From Paracoccaceae bacterium (GTDB taxonomy: Bacteria; Pseudomonadota; Alphaproteobacteria; Rhodobacterales; Rhodobacteraceae): a stretch of DNA of 64,000 bases. A program made the translations under genes and the position numbers. Below the pieces are notes generated by a model that made no database searches, had not been told where the DNA came from, and saw only the letters and a program-made list of their open reading frames with translations. The stretch is from positions 499,781 to 563,780 of the forward strand of contig JAAFAB010000003.1 of the NCBI GenBank assembly GCA_018222585.1, in the 5' to 3' direction. Every line of letters starts with the position of its first letter. Position 1 is the stretch's first letter. Positions 35,018 to 43,575 of this stretch are shown here, piece after piece.

Positions 35018-36442
35018 TCACCAGGCCAGCAGCAGCACCCAGGCCGAGAGGACGACGCCGAGGATCAGCACGTAGGGCCCGTTCCAGCGGAGGCTGACCT
35101 CCTTCGCGTCGGTATCGCCGAGGCGGGCGGTCATCATCACCGAGGCGGTGAAGGGAGAGGTGACGCCCGCCAGCGCCCAGCCCGCGGTCAGCGACAGGAC
35201 CATGGGCGTTGCGGTGATCCCCAGCTCTTCCGGGGCGGGCAGCAGGGGGCCGAAGAGAGAGACGAAGAGGATCGGGTTCATCCCGATCTGTCCGCCCAGC
35301 AGGATCAGCCAGATCGGCAGCACCAGCAGCAGCCAGACCGGCAGGGCGGCCAGGTCGAGGCCGGTTGCGGCCACCAGCGGCGCCAGCAGCGTGCCGGCGC
35401 CCATGCCGAGGAAGCCGGCCATGGTCAGCAGCACGATCTCCGAGCGGAAGGCGGGCAGTTCGCGGAACAGGAAGGCGCCGGCATGGGCGCCGAGGTAGCG
35501 GGTGCGCGCCTTCGCCGGGCCCATGCGGAACAGCCAGAGCGCGGCGACGAGAGGTACCACCAGCAGCACGATACGCGAGGCCGGAAGTCCGGTGCCGAAG
35601 TGCAGCAGGATGACCGGCAGCGCGATGCAGAGCAGCAGGGCGCCGACCGGCAGCAGCGTCGCGGCGCCACCGATCTCGGCCGGGTCGGCGCGGGTCGGCA
35701 CCTGCCCGGGGCGCAGCTTCGGCTTGAAGGCCCGGTCCAGCCCCCAGCCGACCCCGGTCATCAGCGCCGAGGAGACCAGTGCCGGCAGCACCACGCTGCC
35801 CCAGGTCGCCCCCGGTACCACGGTGGTCGAGATCACCACGGCCAGCGCCAGCGGCGACCAGCACAGGCTGGCGCCGAAGCCGCGCTGGACCGCCAGCAAC
35901 ATGCGGCGGGTGCGGATGCGGGCGATGTCGGGGTCCGGCTCGCCATGGGCCGAGCTGCGCGCCATCGTGCCCAGCAGGGAGATCGCGCCGTAGTTCAGCA
36001 CCAGCGAAAAGACCTGCGCGCCAAGGGTCAGCGCCGTGTAGCGCCGTCCGGGTGGCTGCTGCGCCAGGTAGACGGCGGCGCGGGTGATGCTGGCGGACAG
36101 CTCGGCCGCGTGGCGCAGGGTGGCGAGGGCGCAGAAGAAGGCGAGGATGAAACTGCCCTGCGACAGGGCGCGGGACAGCACGTCGCCCGCATGGGGCGCG
36201 GCGATCACCGCGTAGAGCACCAGCGCCAGGGCCAGCAGCACGAAGATCTGCCGCGAGGCGCGCACCGTGGGGGTCAGCCAGACTACCACGGCCAGGGTCG
36301 CCAGCTCGGCCAGCGCCTCGGGCCAGTCCCAGCCGGTGAAGGCGCGCAGCACCACGCCGGCCACGGCGGCACAGAGCAGGGTGCCGGTGATCAGGTCGTG
36401 GCGGGACGAGGCGGGGCGATTGGACAGTCTGGGACGCATTCG
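35018..36442 (-). CDS. Polytopic inner-membrane permease, function unknown
   Basis: 474 residues with about 12 hydrophobic helices, no large loops. Internal arrangement (two halves with long hydrophobic runs, GQIGMNPILFVSLFGPLLP and AGWALAGVTSPFTASVMMTARLG in the second half) resembles ion-transporter-superfamily proteins such as the ArsB/NhaD or C4-dicarboxylate types. I cannot name the substrate. The ATG at 36442 is favoured for its GAAAGG site; an in-frame ATG at 36487 is possible. Divergent from the LRR gene. Confidence 0.8.
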   Translation of the reverse strand, partial: RMRPRLSNRPASSRHDLITGTLLCAAVAGVVLRAFTGWDWPEALAELATLAVVVWLTPTVRASRQIFVLLALALVLYAVIAAPHAGDVLSRALSQGSFILAFFCALATLRHAAELSASITRAAVYLAQQPPGRRYTALTLGAQVFSLVLNYGAISLLGTMARSSAHGEPDPDIARIRTRRMLLAVQRGFGASLCWSPLALAVVISTTVVPGATWGSVVLPALVSSALMTGVGWGLDRAFKPKLRPGQVPTRADPAEIGGAATLLPVGALLLCIALPVILLHFGTGLPASRIVLLVVPLVAALWLFRMGPAKARTRYLGAHAGAFLFRELPAFRSEIVLLTMAGFLGMGAGTLLAPLVAATGLDLAALPVWLLLVLPIWLILLGGQIGMNPILFVSLFGPLLPAPEELGITATPMVLSLTAGWALAGVTSPFTASVMMTARLGDTDAKEVSLRWNGPYVLILGVVLSAWVLLLAW

Positions 36443-36618
36443 GGGCCTTTCGCCCTTCTGATAGACCTGCGGCGGTGGCGCTGACAAGCGCGGGTGTCGC
36501 CCGACCGCCGGGCAAAGCCGTGCCCGCCGAAGGCGCTGCGACGCGCGGCCTCTGGCGTCGCGCCGCGTTCCGTGCTTCGCTGGTGGCGTCCCGCCCGGGG
36601 ATGGACGGAGCCGAGACC

Positions 36619-37506
36619 ATGAGTGACGCCGCCGGAACCGATGCCCGCACCGCCTACGAGATCGCCGAGGCGATGATCGACGCCGCGCGCGTCTGTCACG
36701 GCACGCTGCTGGAATTCGACGATGACGAGATGCTGGCCCTCGCGGAGCTGCCGCCGGGCATCGCCGATCTGCCCTACCTGCGCGGGCTGCACCTCTGGGG
36801 CACCTCGGTGTCCGACCTCTCGCCGCTGCGGGGACTGCCGCGGCTGGAGGAACTGCGCTTCGGCAGCACCGGCGTCACCGACCTGGCGCCGCTGGCCGGG
36901 CTGCCCGCGCTGAAGCGTGTGTCCTTCCCCGAGACCGAGGTGCAGGATCTTTCGCCGCTGGCCGGGCTGGCGGGGCTGACCTCGGTCAATGCGCTGGCGA
37001 CGCCGGTCTCGAATCTCTCGCCGCTGGCCGGGCTGACCGGGATCGAGATGCTGGAGCTGTCGCGCACGCCGGTGCGGGACCTGTCGCCGCTCACGGATCT
37101 GACCGGCCTGTGCCACCTCTGGCTGAACGAGACCGGCGTGCACGACCTCGCCCCGCTCGCGGGTCTTCCGGGGCTCGAGTTCCTGGGGCTTGAGGGCAGC
37201 GCGGTCGAGGACCTGTCGCCGCTCTCGGGGTTGCGCGGGCTGCAACGGCTGTGGCTGCAGGGCAGCAAGGTGCGTGACCTGGCGCCCCTCTCCGGCCTCG
37301 ACCGGCTGGAGTACCTGCGCCTGGAACGGACCCAGGTGGCCGATCTTTCGCCCGTGCTGTCCCTGAGCAGCCTGCGCAAGGACGACATGGGCCTGACTTT
37401 CGCCGAATGCACCGCCGCCCGCCGCGATCCCGCCCTTGCCCGCATCGCGGCGCTGGAGAACGGGGCCGAGCGCTACGACCTGCTGCGCGCGCAGCTCGCC
37501 GGCTAG
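36619..37506 (+). CDS. Leucine-rich repeat protein (nine 22-residue repeats)
   Basis: 295 residues. Residues 51-248 are nine back-to-back repeats of exactly 22 residues with consensus L-x2-L-x2-L-x-L-x2-T-x-V-x-DLSPLAG, the SDS22/internalin-like class; repeat 4 is the most divergent. A helical cap (1-50, with FDDDEMLALAELP) and a polar C-terminal tail flank it. No signal peptide, so it should be cytosolic and work by protein binding. Partner unknown. Start 36619 follows GGAG. Confidence 0.88.
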   Translation: MSDAAGTDARTAYEIAEAMIDAARVCHGTLLEFDDDEMLALAELPPGIADLPYLRGLHLWGTSVSDLSPLRGLPRLEELRFGSTGVTDLAPLAGLPALKRVSFPETEVQDLSPLAGLAGLTSVNALATPVSNLSPLAGLTGIEMLELSRTPVRDLSPLTDLTGLCHLWLNETGVHDLAPLAGLPGLEFLGLEGSAVEDLSPLSGLRGLQRLWLQGSKVRDLAPLSGLDRLEYLRLERTQVADLSPVLSLSSLRKDDMGLTFAECTAARRDPALARIAALENGAERYDLLRAQLAG

Positions 37507-37606
37507 GCCCGCCCGCCCCGCCACCGCGATCCATGCGTGCGAGCGGCTTGGAAATCCGCCCGCGAAGGTCCATATAGGCGCAGAGATTTGCACAAGGAGT
37601 TCCGCC

Positions 37607-38527
37607 ATGATCGAGCTTGGAACCGGACAGAGCCAGACCCCCGCCGCCGCTGGCGAACACGTCAAGGATGTCTCCGAGGCGACCTTCATGCAGGACGTGG
37701 TCGAAGCCAGCCAGGAGGTGCCGGTCATCGTCGACTTCTGGGCACCCTGGTGCGGCCCCTGCAAGACCCTCGGCCCGGCGCTGGAAGCGGCCGTGAATGC
37801 CGCGGGCGGCAAGGTCAAGATGGCCAAGGTCAATGTCGACGAGAACCAGATGATCGCCGGCCAGATGCGGGTGCAGTCGATTCCCACCGTCTATGCGTTC
37901 TTCCAGGGGCAGCCGGTGGACGGCTTCCAGGGCGCCCTGCCGCCCTCCGAGGTGCAGGCCTTTGTCGACAAGCTGGCCGCCATGGCGCCGGATGAAGACG
38001 GCGGGCTGGCCGAGGCCGTTGCCGCCGCCGAGGAGATGCTGGCCGAGGGCGCGGTGACCGATGCCGCCCAGACCTTCGCCGCGATCCTGCAGGAAGATCC
38101 CCAGAATGCCCCCGCCTACGGGGGTCTCGTGCGTGCGCACCTGGCGCTGGACGAACTGGACCAGGCCGAGGCGATCCTCAACGGCGCGCCGGCCGAGATT
38201 TCCAAGGCGCCCGAGCTGGAAGCGGCCCATGCGCAGCTGGAACTGGCCCGCCAGGCCGCCGATGCCGGCCCCGTGGCCGAGCTGACCGCCAGGGTCGAGG
38301 CCGATCCCGCCGACCACCAGGCGCGCTTCGACCTGGCCCAGGCGCTCTATGCTTCCGGGCAGGCGCAGGAGGCCGTGGATCAGCTGCTGGAGCTGTTCCG
38401 GCGGGATCGCGAGTGGAACGACGGGGCGGCGAAACAGCAGCTCTTTACCATCTTCGATGCGCTGAAGCCGCAGGACCCCGTGGTCCTGGCCGGACGCCGC
38501 CGCCTGTCTTCGATGATCTTCGCCTGA
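37607..38527 (+). CDS. trxA: Thioredoxin-domain protein of the YbbN/CnoX type
   Basis: 306 residues. The N-terminal thioredoxin domain (20-125) has an intact redox site WCGPC (48-52) and cis-Pro (SIPTVYAF). The C-terminal half (~135-300) is helical TPR-like (AAEEMLAEGAVTDAAQTFAAIL, DLAQALYASGQAQEAVDQLLELF). The E. coli relative CnoX guards GroEL clients; here the CxxC is kept, so disulfide reduction is also possible. AAGGAG supports the start. Heads a run with the Lon-domain and Trm112 genes. Confidence 0.93.
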   Translation: MIELGTGQSQTPAAAGEHVKDVSEATFMQDVVEASQEVPVIVDFWAPWCGPCKTLGPALEAAVNAAGGKVKMAKVNVDENQMIAGQMRVQSIPTVYAFFQGQPVDGFQGALPPSEVQAFVDKLAAMAPDEDGGLAEAVAAAEEMLAEGAVTDAAQTFAAILQEDPQNAPAYGGLVRAHLALDELDQAEAILNGAPAEISKAPELEAAHAQLELARQAADAGPVAELTARVEADPADHQARFDLAQALYASGQAQEAVDQLLELFRRDREWNDGAAKQQLFTIFDALKPQDPVVLAGRRRLSSMIFA

Positions 38528-38594
38528 GAGGGCCCGCCGGAGAATTTGCGCCCGGGGTCTTTCCCGGGGCGCAATGCGGCCTAAGCTCCTGCAG

Positions 38595-39239
38595 ATGATG
38601 ACGCCAGCAGATCTTCCCGAGGTGATCCCCGTCTTCCCGCTGCCCGGCGCCCTGTTGCTGCCGCGCGCCCGGTTGCCGCTGCACCTGTTCGAGCCGCGCT
38701 ACCTGGCGATGTTCGAGGATTGCCTGAAGACGCCGCACCGGCTGATCGGGATGATCCAGCCCAGCGACATGCCCGGCGGAAAGGACCACGGGTTGCACAG
38801 GATCGGCTGTGCGGGCCGCGTGACCCAGTTCTCGGAAACCGAGGACGGGCGCTACATGATCACCCTGACCGGGATCTCGCGCTACCGGATCACCGACGAG
38901 GTCGAGGGCTTCACCCCCTATCGGCGCTGCCGGATCGACTGGGCGGGGTTCGATCCCGACCTGGCGCCCAGCGATCAGGACCCGGCCTTCCGCCGTGCCG
39001 CCTTCATGGATCTGCTTGGCCGCTACTTCGACGATCAGGGCCTTTCGACCGACTGGGAGACCCTGCAGGATGCCGATGACGAACTGCTGATCAACTCGTT
39101 GTCGATGCTGCTGAATTTCACCCCGGACGAGAAACAGGCGCTGCTTGAGGCGCCATCGCTGACGACCCGTCGCGAAACGCTGGTGACGCTGCTGGAATAT
39201 GCGCTGCGTGGCGGGGACGGGCAGGAGATGCTGCAATGA
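38595..39239 (+). CDS. LON substrate-binding domain protein
   Basis: 214 residues consisting only of the Lon N-terminal (LAN/PUA-like) domain: [34 protein letters not shown] is the family signature. No ATPase or protease domain. The function of stand-alone LON domain proteins is unclear. The start could be 38574, 38595 or 38598; 38595 matches relatives. ATGA overlap links it to the Trm112 gene. Confidence 0.9.
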   Translation: MMTPADLPEVIPVFPLPGALLLPRARLPLHLFEPRYLAMFEDCLKTPHRLIGMIQPSDMPGGKDHGLHRIGCAGRVTQFSETEDGRYMITLTGISRYRITDEVEGFTPYRRCRIDWAGFDPDLAPSDQDPAFRRAAFMDLLGRYFDDQGLSTDWETLQDADDELLINSLSMLLNFTPDEKQALLEAPSLTTRRETLVTLLEYALRGGDGQEMLQ

Positions 39240-39442
39240 CCGATACCCAGGGCCAGGCCCCGGCCGCCGTGCCCGCCTTCGATCGCCGCATGTTGGAGGC
39301 GCTGGTCTGCCCGCGCAGCCATGGCACCCTGCGCTACGATGCCGAGCGGCAGGAACTGATCTCGGACAGTGCCGGGCTGGCCTATCCGATCCGCGCCGGG
39401 ATCCCGGTGATGCTGCTCGATGAGGCGCGGGCGCTGGACTGA
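39236..39442 (+). CDS. Trm112 family small protein
   Basis: 68 residues. [47 protein letters not shown] is the Trm112/YcaR pattern; the usual CPxCxG zinc knuckle is reduced to CPRSHG, as in many bacterial members. Eukaryotic Trm112 activates methyltransferases; a similar role here is untested. Overlaps the upstream gene by 4 nt. Confidence 0.93.
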   Translation: MTDTQGQAPAAVPAFDRRMLEALVCPRSHGTLRYDAERQELISDSAGLAYPIRAGIPVMLLDEARALD

Positions 39443-39458
39443 CGGCAGGCTGTCAGGT

Positions 39459-39510
39459 CGCCCCTGGGGGGGCGATGCCTCCGGCGGCAGTATTTCCGGC
39501 CCTCGGATGG
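39459..39510 (+). repeat. Dispersed repeat, locus E
   Basis: A CGCCCC/GGGGCG hairpin at 39459-39474, then a core at 39477-39510 with the second tail type (GGCCCTCGGATGG). The core is diverged (GGCGGCAGTATTTCC). Lies between convergent trm112-like and ubiH-like genes. Confidence 0.7.
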
Positions 39511-39565
39511 GGTGAGGCGGCGGCAGTTGGTTCAGGCGCCTGCCCCGAGTCGCGGAAGCCGGGAC

Positions 39566-39582
39566 GGTGGATGTAATCCACC
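39566..39582. repeat. Hairpin GGTGGAT/ATCCACC
   Basis: Perfect 7-bp stem with a 3-nt loop, followed by TTTG on the plus strand. May end the trm112-like transcript; a related GGTGGGT/ACCCACC hairpin is found at 57159-57176. Confidence 0.5.
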
Positions 39583-39586
39583 TTTG

Positions 39587-40801
39587 CTAGCGCATCAGCT
39601 CGGGCAGGTTCCCGGTCAGGCCGGCGGCCTCGCGGATGAAGGTCCGGCGCAGGCCGGGCAGGCGGTTGACCAGGCCGAGGCCGAGGTCCCGCGTCGCGCG
39701 CAGCAGCGGGTTGTCGTTCGAAAACAGCTTGTTGGTCAGGTCCGTCGCCAGCGCCAGCGTGCCGGTATCGAAGCGGCGCCATTCCTGGTAGCGGTGCAGC
39801 ACGTCCAGCGCGCCGATGTCCTCGCCATGGGCGCGCGCCTCGCGCAGCACCTGCGCCAGGGCGGCCACGTCGCGCATACCGGCGTTCAGCCCCTGTCCGG
39901 CAATCGGATGCATCCCGTGCGCCGCATCCCCGACCAGCGCCAGCCGCCAGTCCGAGAACCGCTCGCAGACCGAGAGACCCAGCGGATAGGTGAAGCGCGC
40001 GCCCTCCAGGCTGATCTCGCCCAGGAAATCGCCGAAACGGGGGCGCAGCGCGGCAAGGTAATCGCCCTCGGGCAGGGCGTTGATCGCCTGCGCGGTGGTG
40101 TCCCGCTCGCTCCAGACGATGGACGAGCGGTTGCCGGGCAGCGGCAGGATCGCCAGCGGGCCGGGCGGCATGAAGAACTGATGCGCGACGCCCTCGTGCG
40201 GCTTCTCATGGGCGATGGCGCAGACCAGCGCGGTCTGGCCGTAACCCCAGCCATGGCGCCGGATGCCGGCCCGCGCAGCGGTGCCAGACCGCTTGCCGTC
40301 GCAGCCCACCACCAGTTTGCCGCGCAACACTTCGCCCGAGGCCAGGGTGATCGAGGCGCCGTCGGGGCCGGTCTGCTGGCCCACCACCTGCGCCTCGTTC
40401 AGCAACGTGACCTGCGGCGCCGCCTCGACCGCCTCCAGCAGGGCGCGGCGCAGGTAGCGGTCCTCGATCATGTGGCCCATTGGGCCTTCCTCGATCTCGG
40501 CATGGTCGAAATGCAGGAAGAAGGGCGAGGGACCCTCTCCGGCGCGCCCGTCGCTGACCTTGATGTCGAGCATCGGCTGGCTGTTCTCCGCGACCGCGTC
40601 CCAGACGCCGATGGCCCGCAGCAGCCGCACCGAGGCCAGGGCCAGCGCATAGGCGCGGCCGTCGAACCTGGCGCCTTCCAGCTCGGCCCGGGGCAGGGCG
40701 TCGATGACGGTGCTGCTCAGCCCGGCGCGCGCCGCCGCAAGGGCCAGCGCGGGGCCGTTCAGCCCGCCGCCGACGATGAGAAGATCGCTCTGGTCGCTCA
40801 T
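39587..40801 (-). CDS. UbiH/COQ6-type FAD monooxygenase
   Basis: 404 residues. FAD-binding VGGGLNGPALALAAARAGL at ~9-27, the middle DG-type motif VVGCDGKRSG, and GDAAHGMHPIAGQGLNAGMRD, the UbiH/UbiF/COQ6 signature. Hydroxylates the ubiquinone ring precursor. Which ring position cannot be decided from the sequence. Single gene with opposed neighbours on both sides. Confidence 0.93.
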   Translation of the reverse strand: MSDQSDLLIVGGGLNGPALALAAARAGLSSTVIDALPRAELEGARFDGRAYALALASVRLLRAIGVWDAVAENSQPMLDIKVSDGRAGEGPSPFFLHFDHAEIEEGPMGHMIEDRYLRRALLEAVEAAPQVTLLNEAQVVGQQTGPDGASITLASGEVLRGKLVVGCDGKRSGTAARAGIRRHGWGYGQTALVCAIAHEKPHEGVAHQFFMPPGPLAILPLPGNRSSIVWSERDTTAQAINALPEGDYLAALRPRFGDFLGEISLEGARFTYPLGLSVCERFSDWRLALVGDAAHGMHPIAGQGLNAGMRDVAALAQVLREARAHGEDIGALDVLHRYQEWRRFDTGTLALATDLTNKLFSNDNPLLRATRDLGLGLVNRLPGLRRTFIREAAGLTGNLPELMR

Positions 40802-40905
40802 GGCACTGCCTTTCGTCTATGTCCCCAGATATGCGCCCCCGGGCGGGATTGTCCATGCGCCCCGCTGCCGCTACCGTCGCCGCGACACCGAAACGGAGAG
40901 GCGCG

Positions 40906-42240
40906 ATGCAGGACTGGCTTTGGATGGAGGCGGCAGAGCTTGGCGCGGGAATCGGACGCGGCGAGATCGACCCGGTGGCCCTGGCCGAGACCTACCTGAA
41001 CGCCATCGAGGCCCATGAGGCCGGCGCCCGCATCTATGCCCGCACCACGCCCGAGCGTGCCCTGGCCGAGGCCGCCGCCGCCGCCGAACGCGCCCGCCTC
41101 GGGATCCGCCTGCATCCGCTGGACGGGGTGCCAATCTCGTGGAAGGACCTGTTCGATTCGGCGGGCGTGGCGACCGAGGCCGGATCCGCCCTGCTGGAGG
41201 GCCGGGTGCCGGAGGAGGACGCCCGGGTGCTGCGCAACGCCAGCCAGGCCGGGCTGGTCTGCCTCGGCAAGACCCACATGACCGAGCTGGCCTTTTCCGG
41301 CATCGGCCTGAACCCGGTGACGGCGACGCCACCCAACGTGAACCATCCCGACTGGGTGCCGGGCGGCTCGTCCTCGGGCGCGGCTTCTTCGGTGGCGCAT
41401 GGGCTGGCGGCGGGTGGCATCGGCTCGGACACCGGCGGGTCGGTCCGCATCCCGGCGGCCTGGAACGATCTGGTGGGCTTCAAGACCACCTCCGGGCGGA
41501 TCAGCCTGGAAGGCGTGGTTCCGCTGGCCAAGCGCTTCGACACGGTGGGGCCCATCGGGCGCTCGGTCCGGGACTGCGTGCTGATGCTCTCGGCGCTGGA
41601 GGGCAGACCCGCGCCTGATCTGAGGGGCGCCGGCCTGAAGGGCGCGCGCCTTGCGACGATGGAAAGCCACGTCCTTGACGATATCCGCCCCGAGCCCCTG
41701 GCCGCCTACCGCCGCGCCGTCGAGGTGCTGCGTGATGCGGGCGCCGAGGTGGTCGAGGTCCGCTCGCCCGAGTACGATCGCGCCGCCACGCTGACCAGGC
41801 TGCTGATCGCGCCCGAGGGCTATGGCCTCTGGAAGGACGTGATCGAGGCTGCGCCGGAAAAGATGTTCCCCGAGATCCTTGAACGCTTCCGGGGCGGCGG
41901 TCAGGTGCTGGCCGCCGATTACGTCGCCGCCTGGGAAAAGCTGGAGCAGGCCCGTGCCGAATGGCACGCCCGGATGGCGGGCTTCGATGCGGTGCTGGCG
42001 CCCAGCTCGGCGATCCTGCCGCCGGTCGCCTCGCGGATGCTGGCCGATCATGACTACTATGTCACCGAGAACCTGCTGGCCCTGCGCAACACCCGCGTAG
42101 GCAACCTGATGGGGCTGCCTGCCGTGACCCTGCCGGCGGGGGCGCCCTCCTGCGGGATCATGCTGATGGGCAAGCCCTTCGCCGAAGAGGCCCTGGCCCG
42201 TGTCTCGGCAGCCGCCGAGGCCGCCCTGCGCGCCGCCTGA
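40906..42240 (+). CDS. Amidase signature family protein
   Basis: 444 residues. The Ser-cisSer-Lys triad is visible: Lys in SWKDLFDSAG, Ser in GGSSSGAASSVAHG, and nucleophile Ser in GSDTGGSVRIPAAWN. Hydrolyses an amide bond; the substrate is not predictable and GatA seems unlikely without gatBC nearby. Start 40906 has GGAGAGG upstream; the longer frame from 40819 adds low-complexity sequence. Confidence 0.92.
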   Translation: MQDWLWMEAAELGAGIGRGEIDPVALAETYLNAIEAHEAGARIYARTTPERALAEAAAAAERARLGIRLHPLDGVPISWKDLFDSAGVATEAGSALLEGRVPEEDARVLRNASQAGLVCLGKTHMTELAFSGIGLNPVTATPPNVNHPDWVPGGSSSGAASSVAHGLAAGGIGSDTGGSVRIPAAWNDLVGFKTTSGRISLEGVVPLAKRFDTVGPIGRSVRDCVLMLSALEGRPAPDLRGAGLKGARLATMESHVLDDIRPEPLAAYRRAVEVLRDAGAEVVEVRSPEYDRAATLTRLLIAPEGYGLWKDVIEAAPEKMFPEILERFRGGGQVLAADYVAAWEKLEQARAEWHARMAGFDAVLAPSSAILPPVASRMLADHDYYVTENLLALRNTRVGNLMGLPAVTLPAGAPSCGIMLMGKPFAEEALARVSAAAEAALRAA

Positions 42241-42381
42241 CCGGAAAATCCCGTGGAAACACGGGGTTTCGATGCAACAGACCTGTTGCCCTGCCGCAAG
42301 AGCGCTGGACGGCGCGCGCAGCTATGGGTTACCTTTCCAGCAAAACGGGGCGTTACGACCCCGAGCCAGAGGCAGTTTCAA

Positions 42382-43560
42382 ATGTTTCCAGAGCGGTTTT
42401 CGAACCTTCCGGAATATGCGTTCCCGCGCCTGCGCACCCTGCTCGATTCGCACGAGCCCGGCGGCGAGGTGATGCATATGACCATCGGAGAGCCCCGACA
42501 CCCCTTCCCGGAGTGGGTGGGTCAGGTGCTGTCCGACAACGTGGCCGGTCTGGCCAAGTATCCCCCCAATGACGGCACGCCCGAGCTGCAGGCCGCGATC
42601 ACCGACTGGATCGCACGGCGCTACGGCGTGACCATGGACCCCGCCCGCCAGGTGATGCCGCTGAACGGCACCCGCGAGGGGCTGTACAATGTCGGCATGG
42701 CGCTGGTGCCGGAACGGAAGAACGGCCAGCGCCCGGCGGTGCTGATCCCCAATCCCTTCTACCAGGTCTACGCCATCTCGGCGATTTCCACCGGCGCCGA
42801 ACCGGTCTTCGTGCCCGCCACGGACGAGACCGGCCACCTGCCCGACTACGCCGCCCTGCCGGACGAGGTGCTGAACCGCACGGCGGCAGTCTTTGTCTGC
42901 TCTCCGGCCAACCCGCAGGGGGCCGTGGCCTCTGCCGCCTATTGGCGCGAGTTGCTGGCCCTGGCCGAGAAGTGGGATTTCCGCATCTTCGCCGACGAAT
43001 GCTATTCCGAGATCTGGCGCGACAGTGCCCCGGTCGGTGCGCTGGAGATCGCCCGGGAGGTGGGCGCCGACCCCGAGCGCGTGGTGATCTTCCAGTCGCT
43101 GTCGAAGCGGTCGAACCTGCCCGGGTTGCGCTCGGGCTTCGTGGCGGGCGGGCCGGAGTCGATCCGCCGTATCCGTCAGCTGCGCGCCTATTCCGGCGCC
43201 CCGCTGCCGCTGCCGATCCAGAAGGTCAGCGAACGGGTCTGGGGCGACGAGGCACATGTCGACGAGAACCGCGCGCTTTACCAGCAGAAGTACCTCGCCG
43301 CCGATCAGGTGATGGGCGGTGTGCCCGGCTACAAGGGCCCCGAGGCGGGCTTTTTCCTGTGGCTGCCGGTCGAAGACGGCGAGGCGGCGGCGCTGAAGCT
43401 GTGGACCGAAACCGGGGTGCGGGTGCTGCCCGGCGCCTATCTCAGCCGCGACACCGCGGCGGGGAACCCCGGCCGGGGCTACATCCGGGTCGCCATGGTG
43501 GCGGCGCGGGACGAGATGGTGACGGGGCTGGAAAAGCTGCGCGCCTGCCTGTGGGACTGA
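42382..43560 (+). CDS. PLP-dependent class I/II aminotransferase (DapC-like)
   Basis: 392 residues. PLP lysine in QSLSKRSNLPGLRSGF; N-terminal MTIGEPRHPFPEWV and the NGTREGLYN, IPNPFYQVYAISA, SPANPQGAV, DECYSEIW blocks match the N-succinyldiaminopimelate aminotransferase branch. Probably lysine/peptidoglycan precursor synthesis (inference). AGAGG precedes the ATG. ftsK follows after 15 bp, likely in the same transcript. Confidence 0.9.
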   Translation: MFPERFSNLPEYAFPRLRTLLDSHEPGGEVMHMTIGEPRHPFPEWVGQVLSDNVAGLAKYPPNDGTPELQAAITDWIARRYGVTMDPARQVMPLNGTREGLYNVGMALVPERKNGQRPAVLIPNPFYQVYAISAISTGAEPVFVPATDETGHLPDYAALPDEVLNRTAAVFVCSPANPQGAVASAAYWRELLALAEKWDFRIFADECYSEIWRDSAPVGALEIAREVGADPERVVIFQSLSKRSNLPGLRSGFVAGGPESIRRIRQLRAYSGAPLPLPIQKVSERVWGDEAHVDENRALYQQKYLAADQVMGGVPGYKGPEAGFFLWLPVEDGEAAALKLWTETGVRVLPGAYLSRDTAAGNPGRGYIRVAMVAARDEMVTGLEKLRACLWD

Positions 43561-43575
43561 CGAGGAGCGAAGAGA

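Noticed and set aside
40906-42240. Glutamyl-tRNA amidotransferase subunit A
   Set aside because: Shares the amidase signature, but no gatB or gatC nearby and the start and C-terminus differ from GatA.
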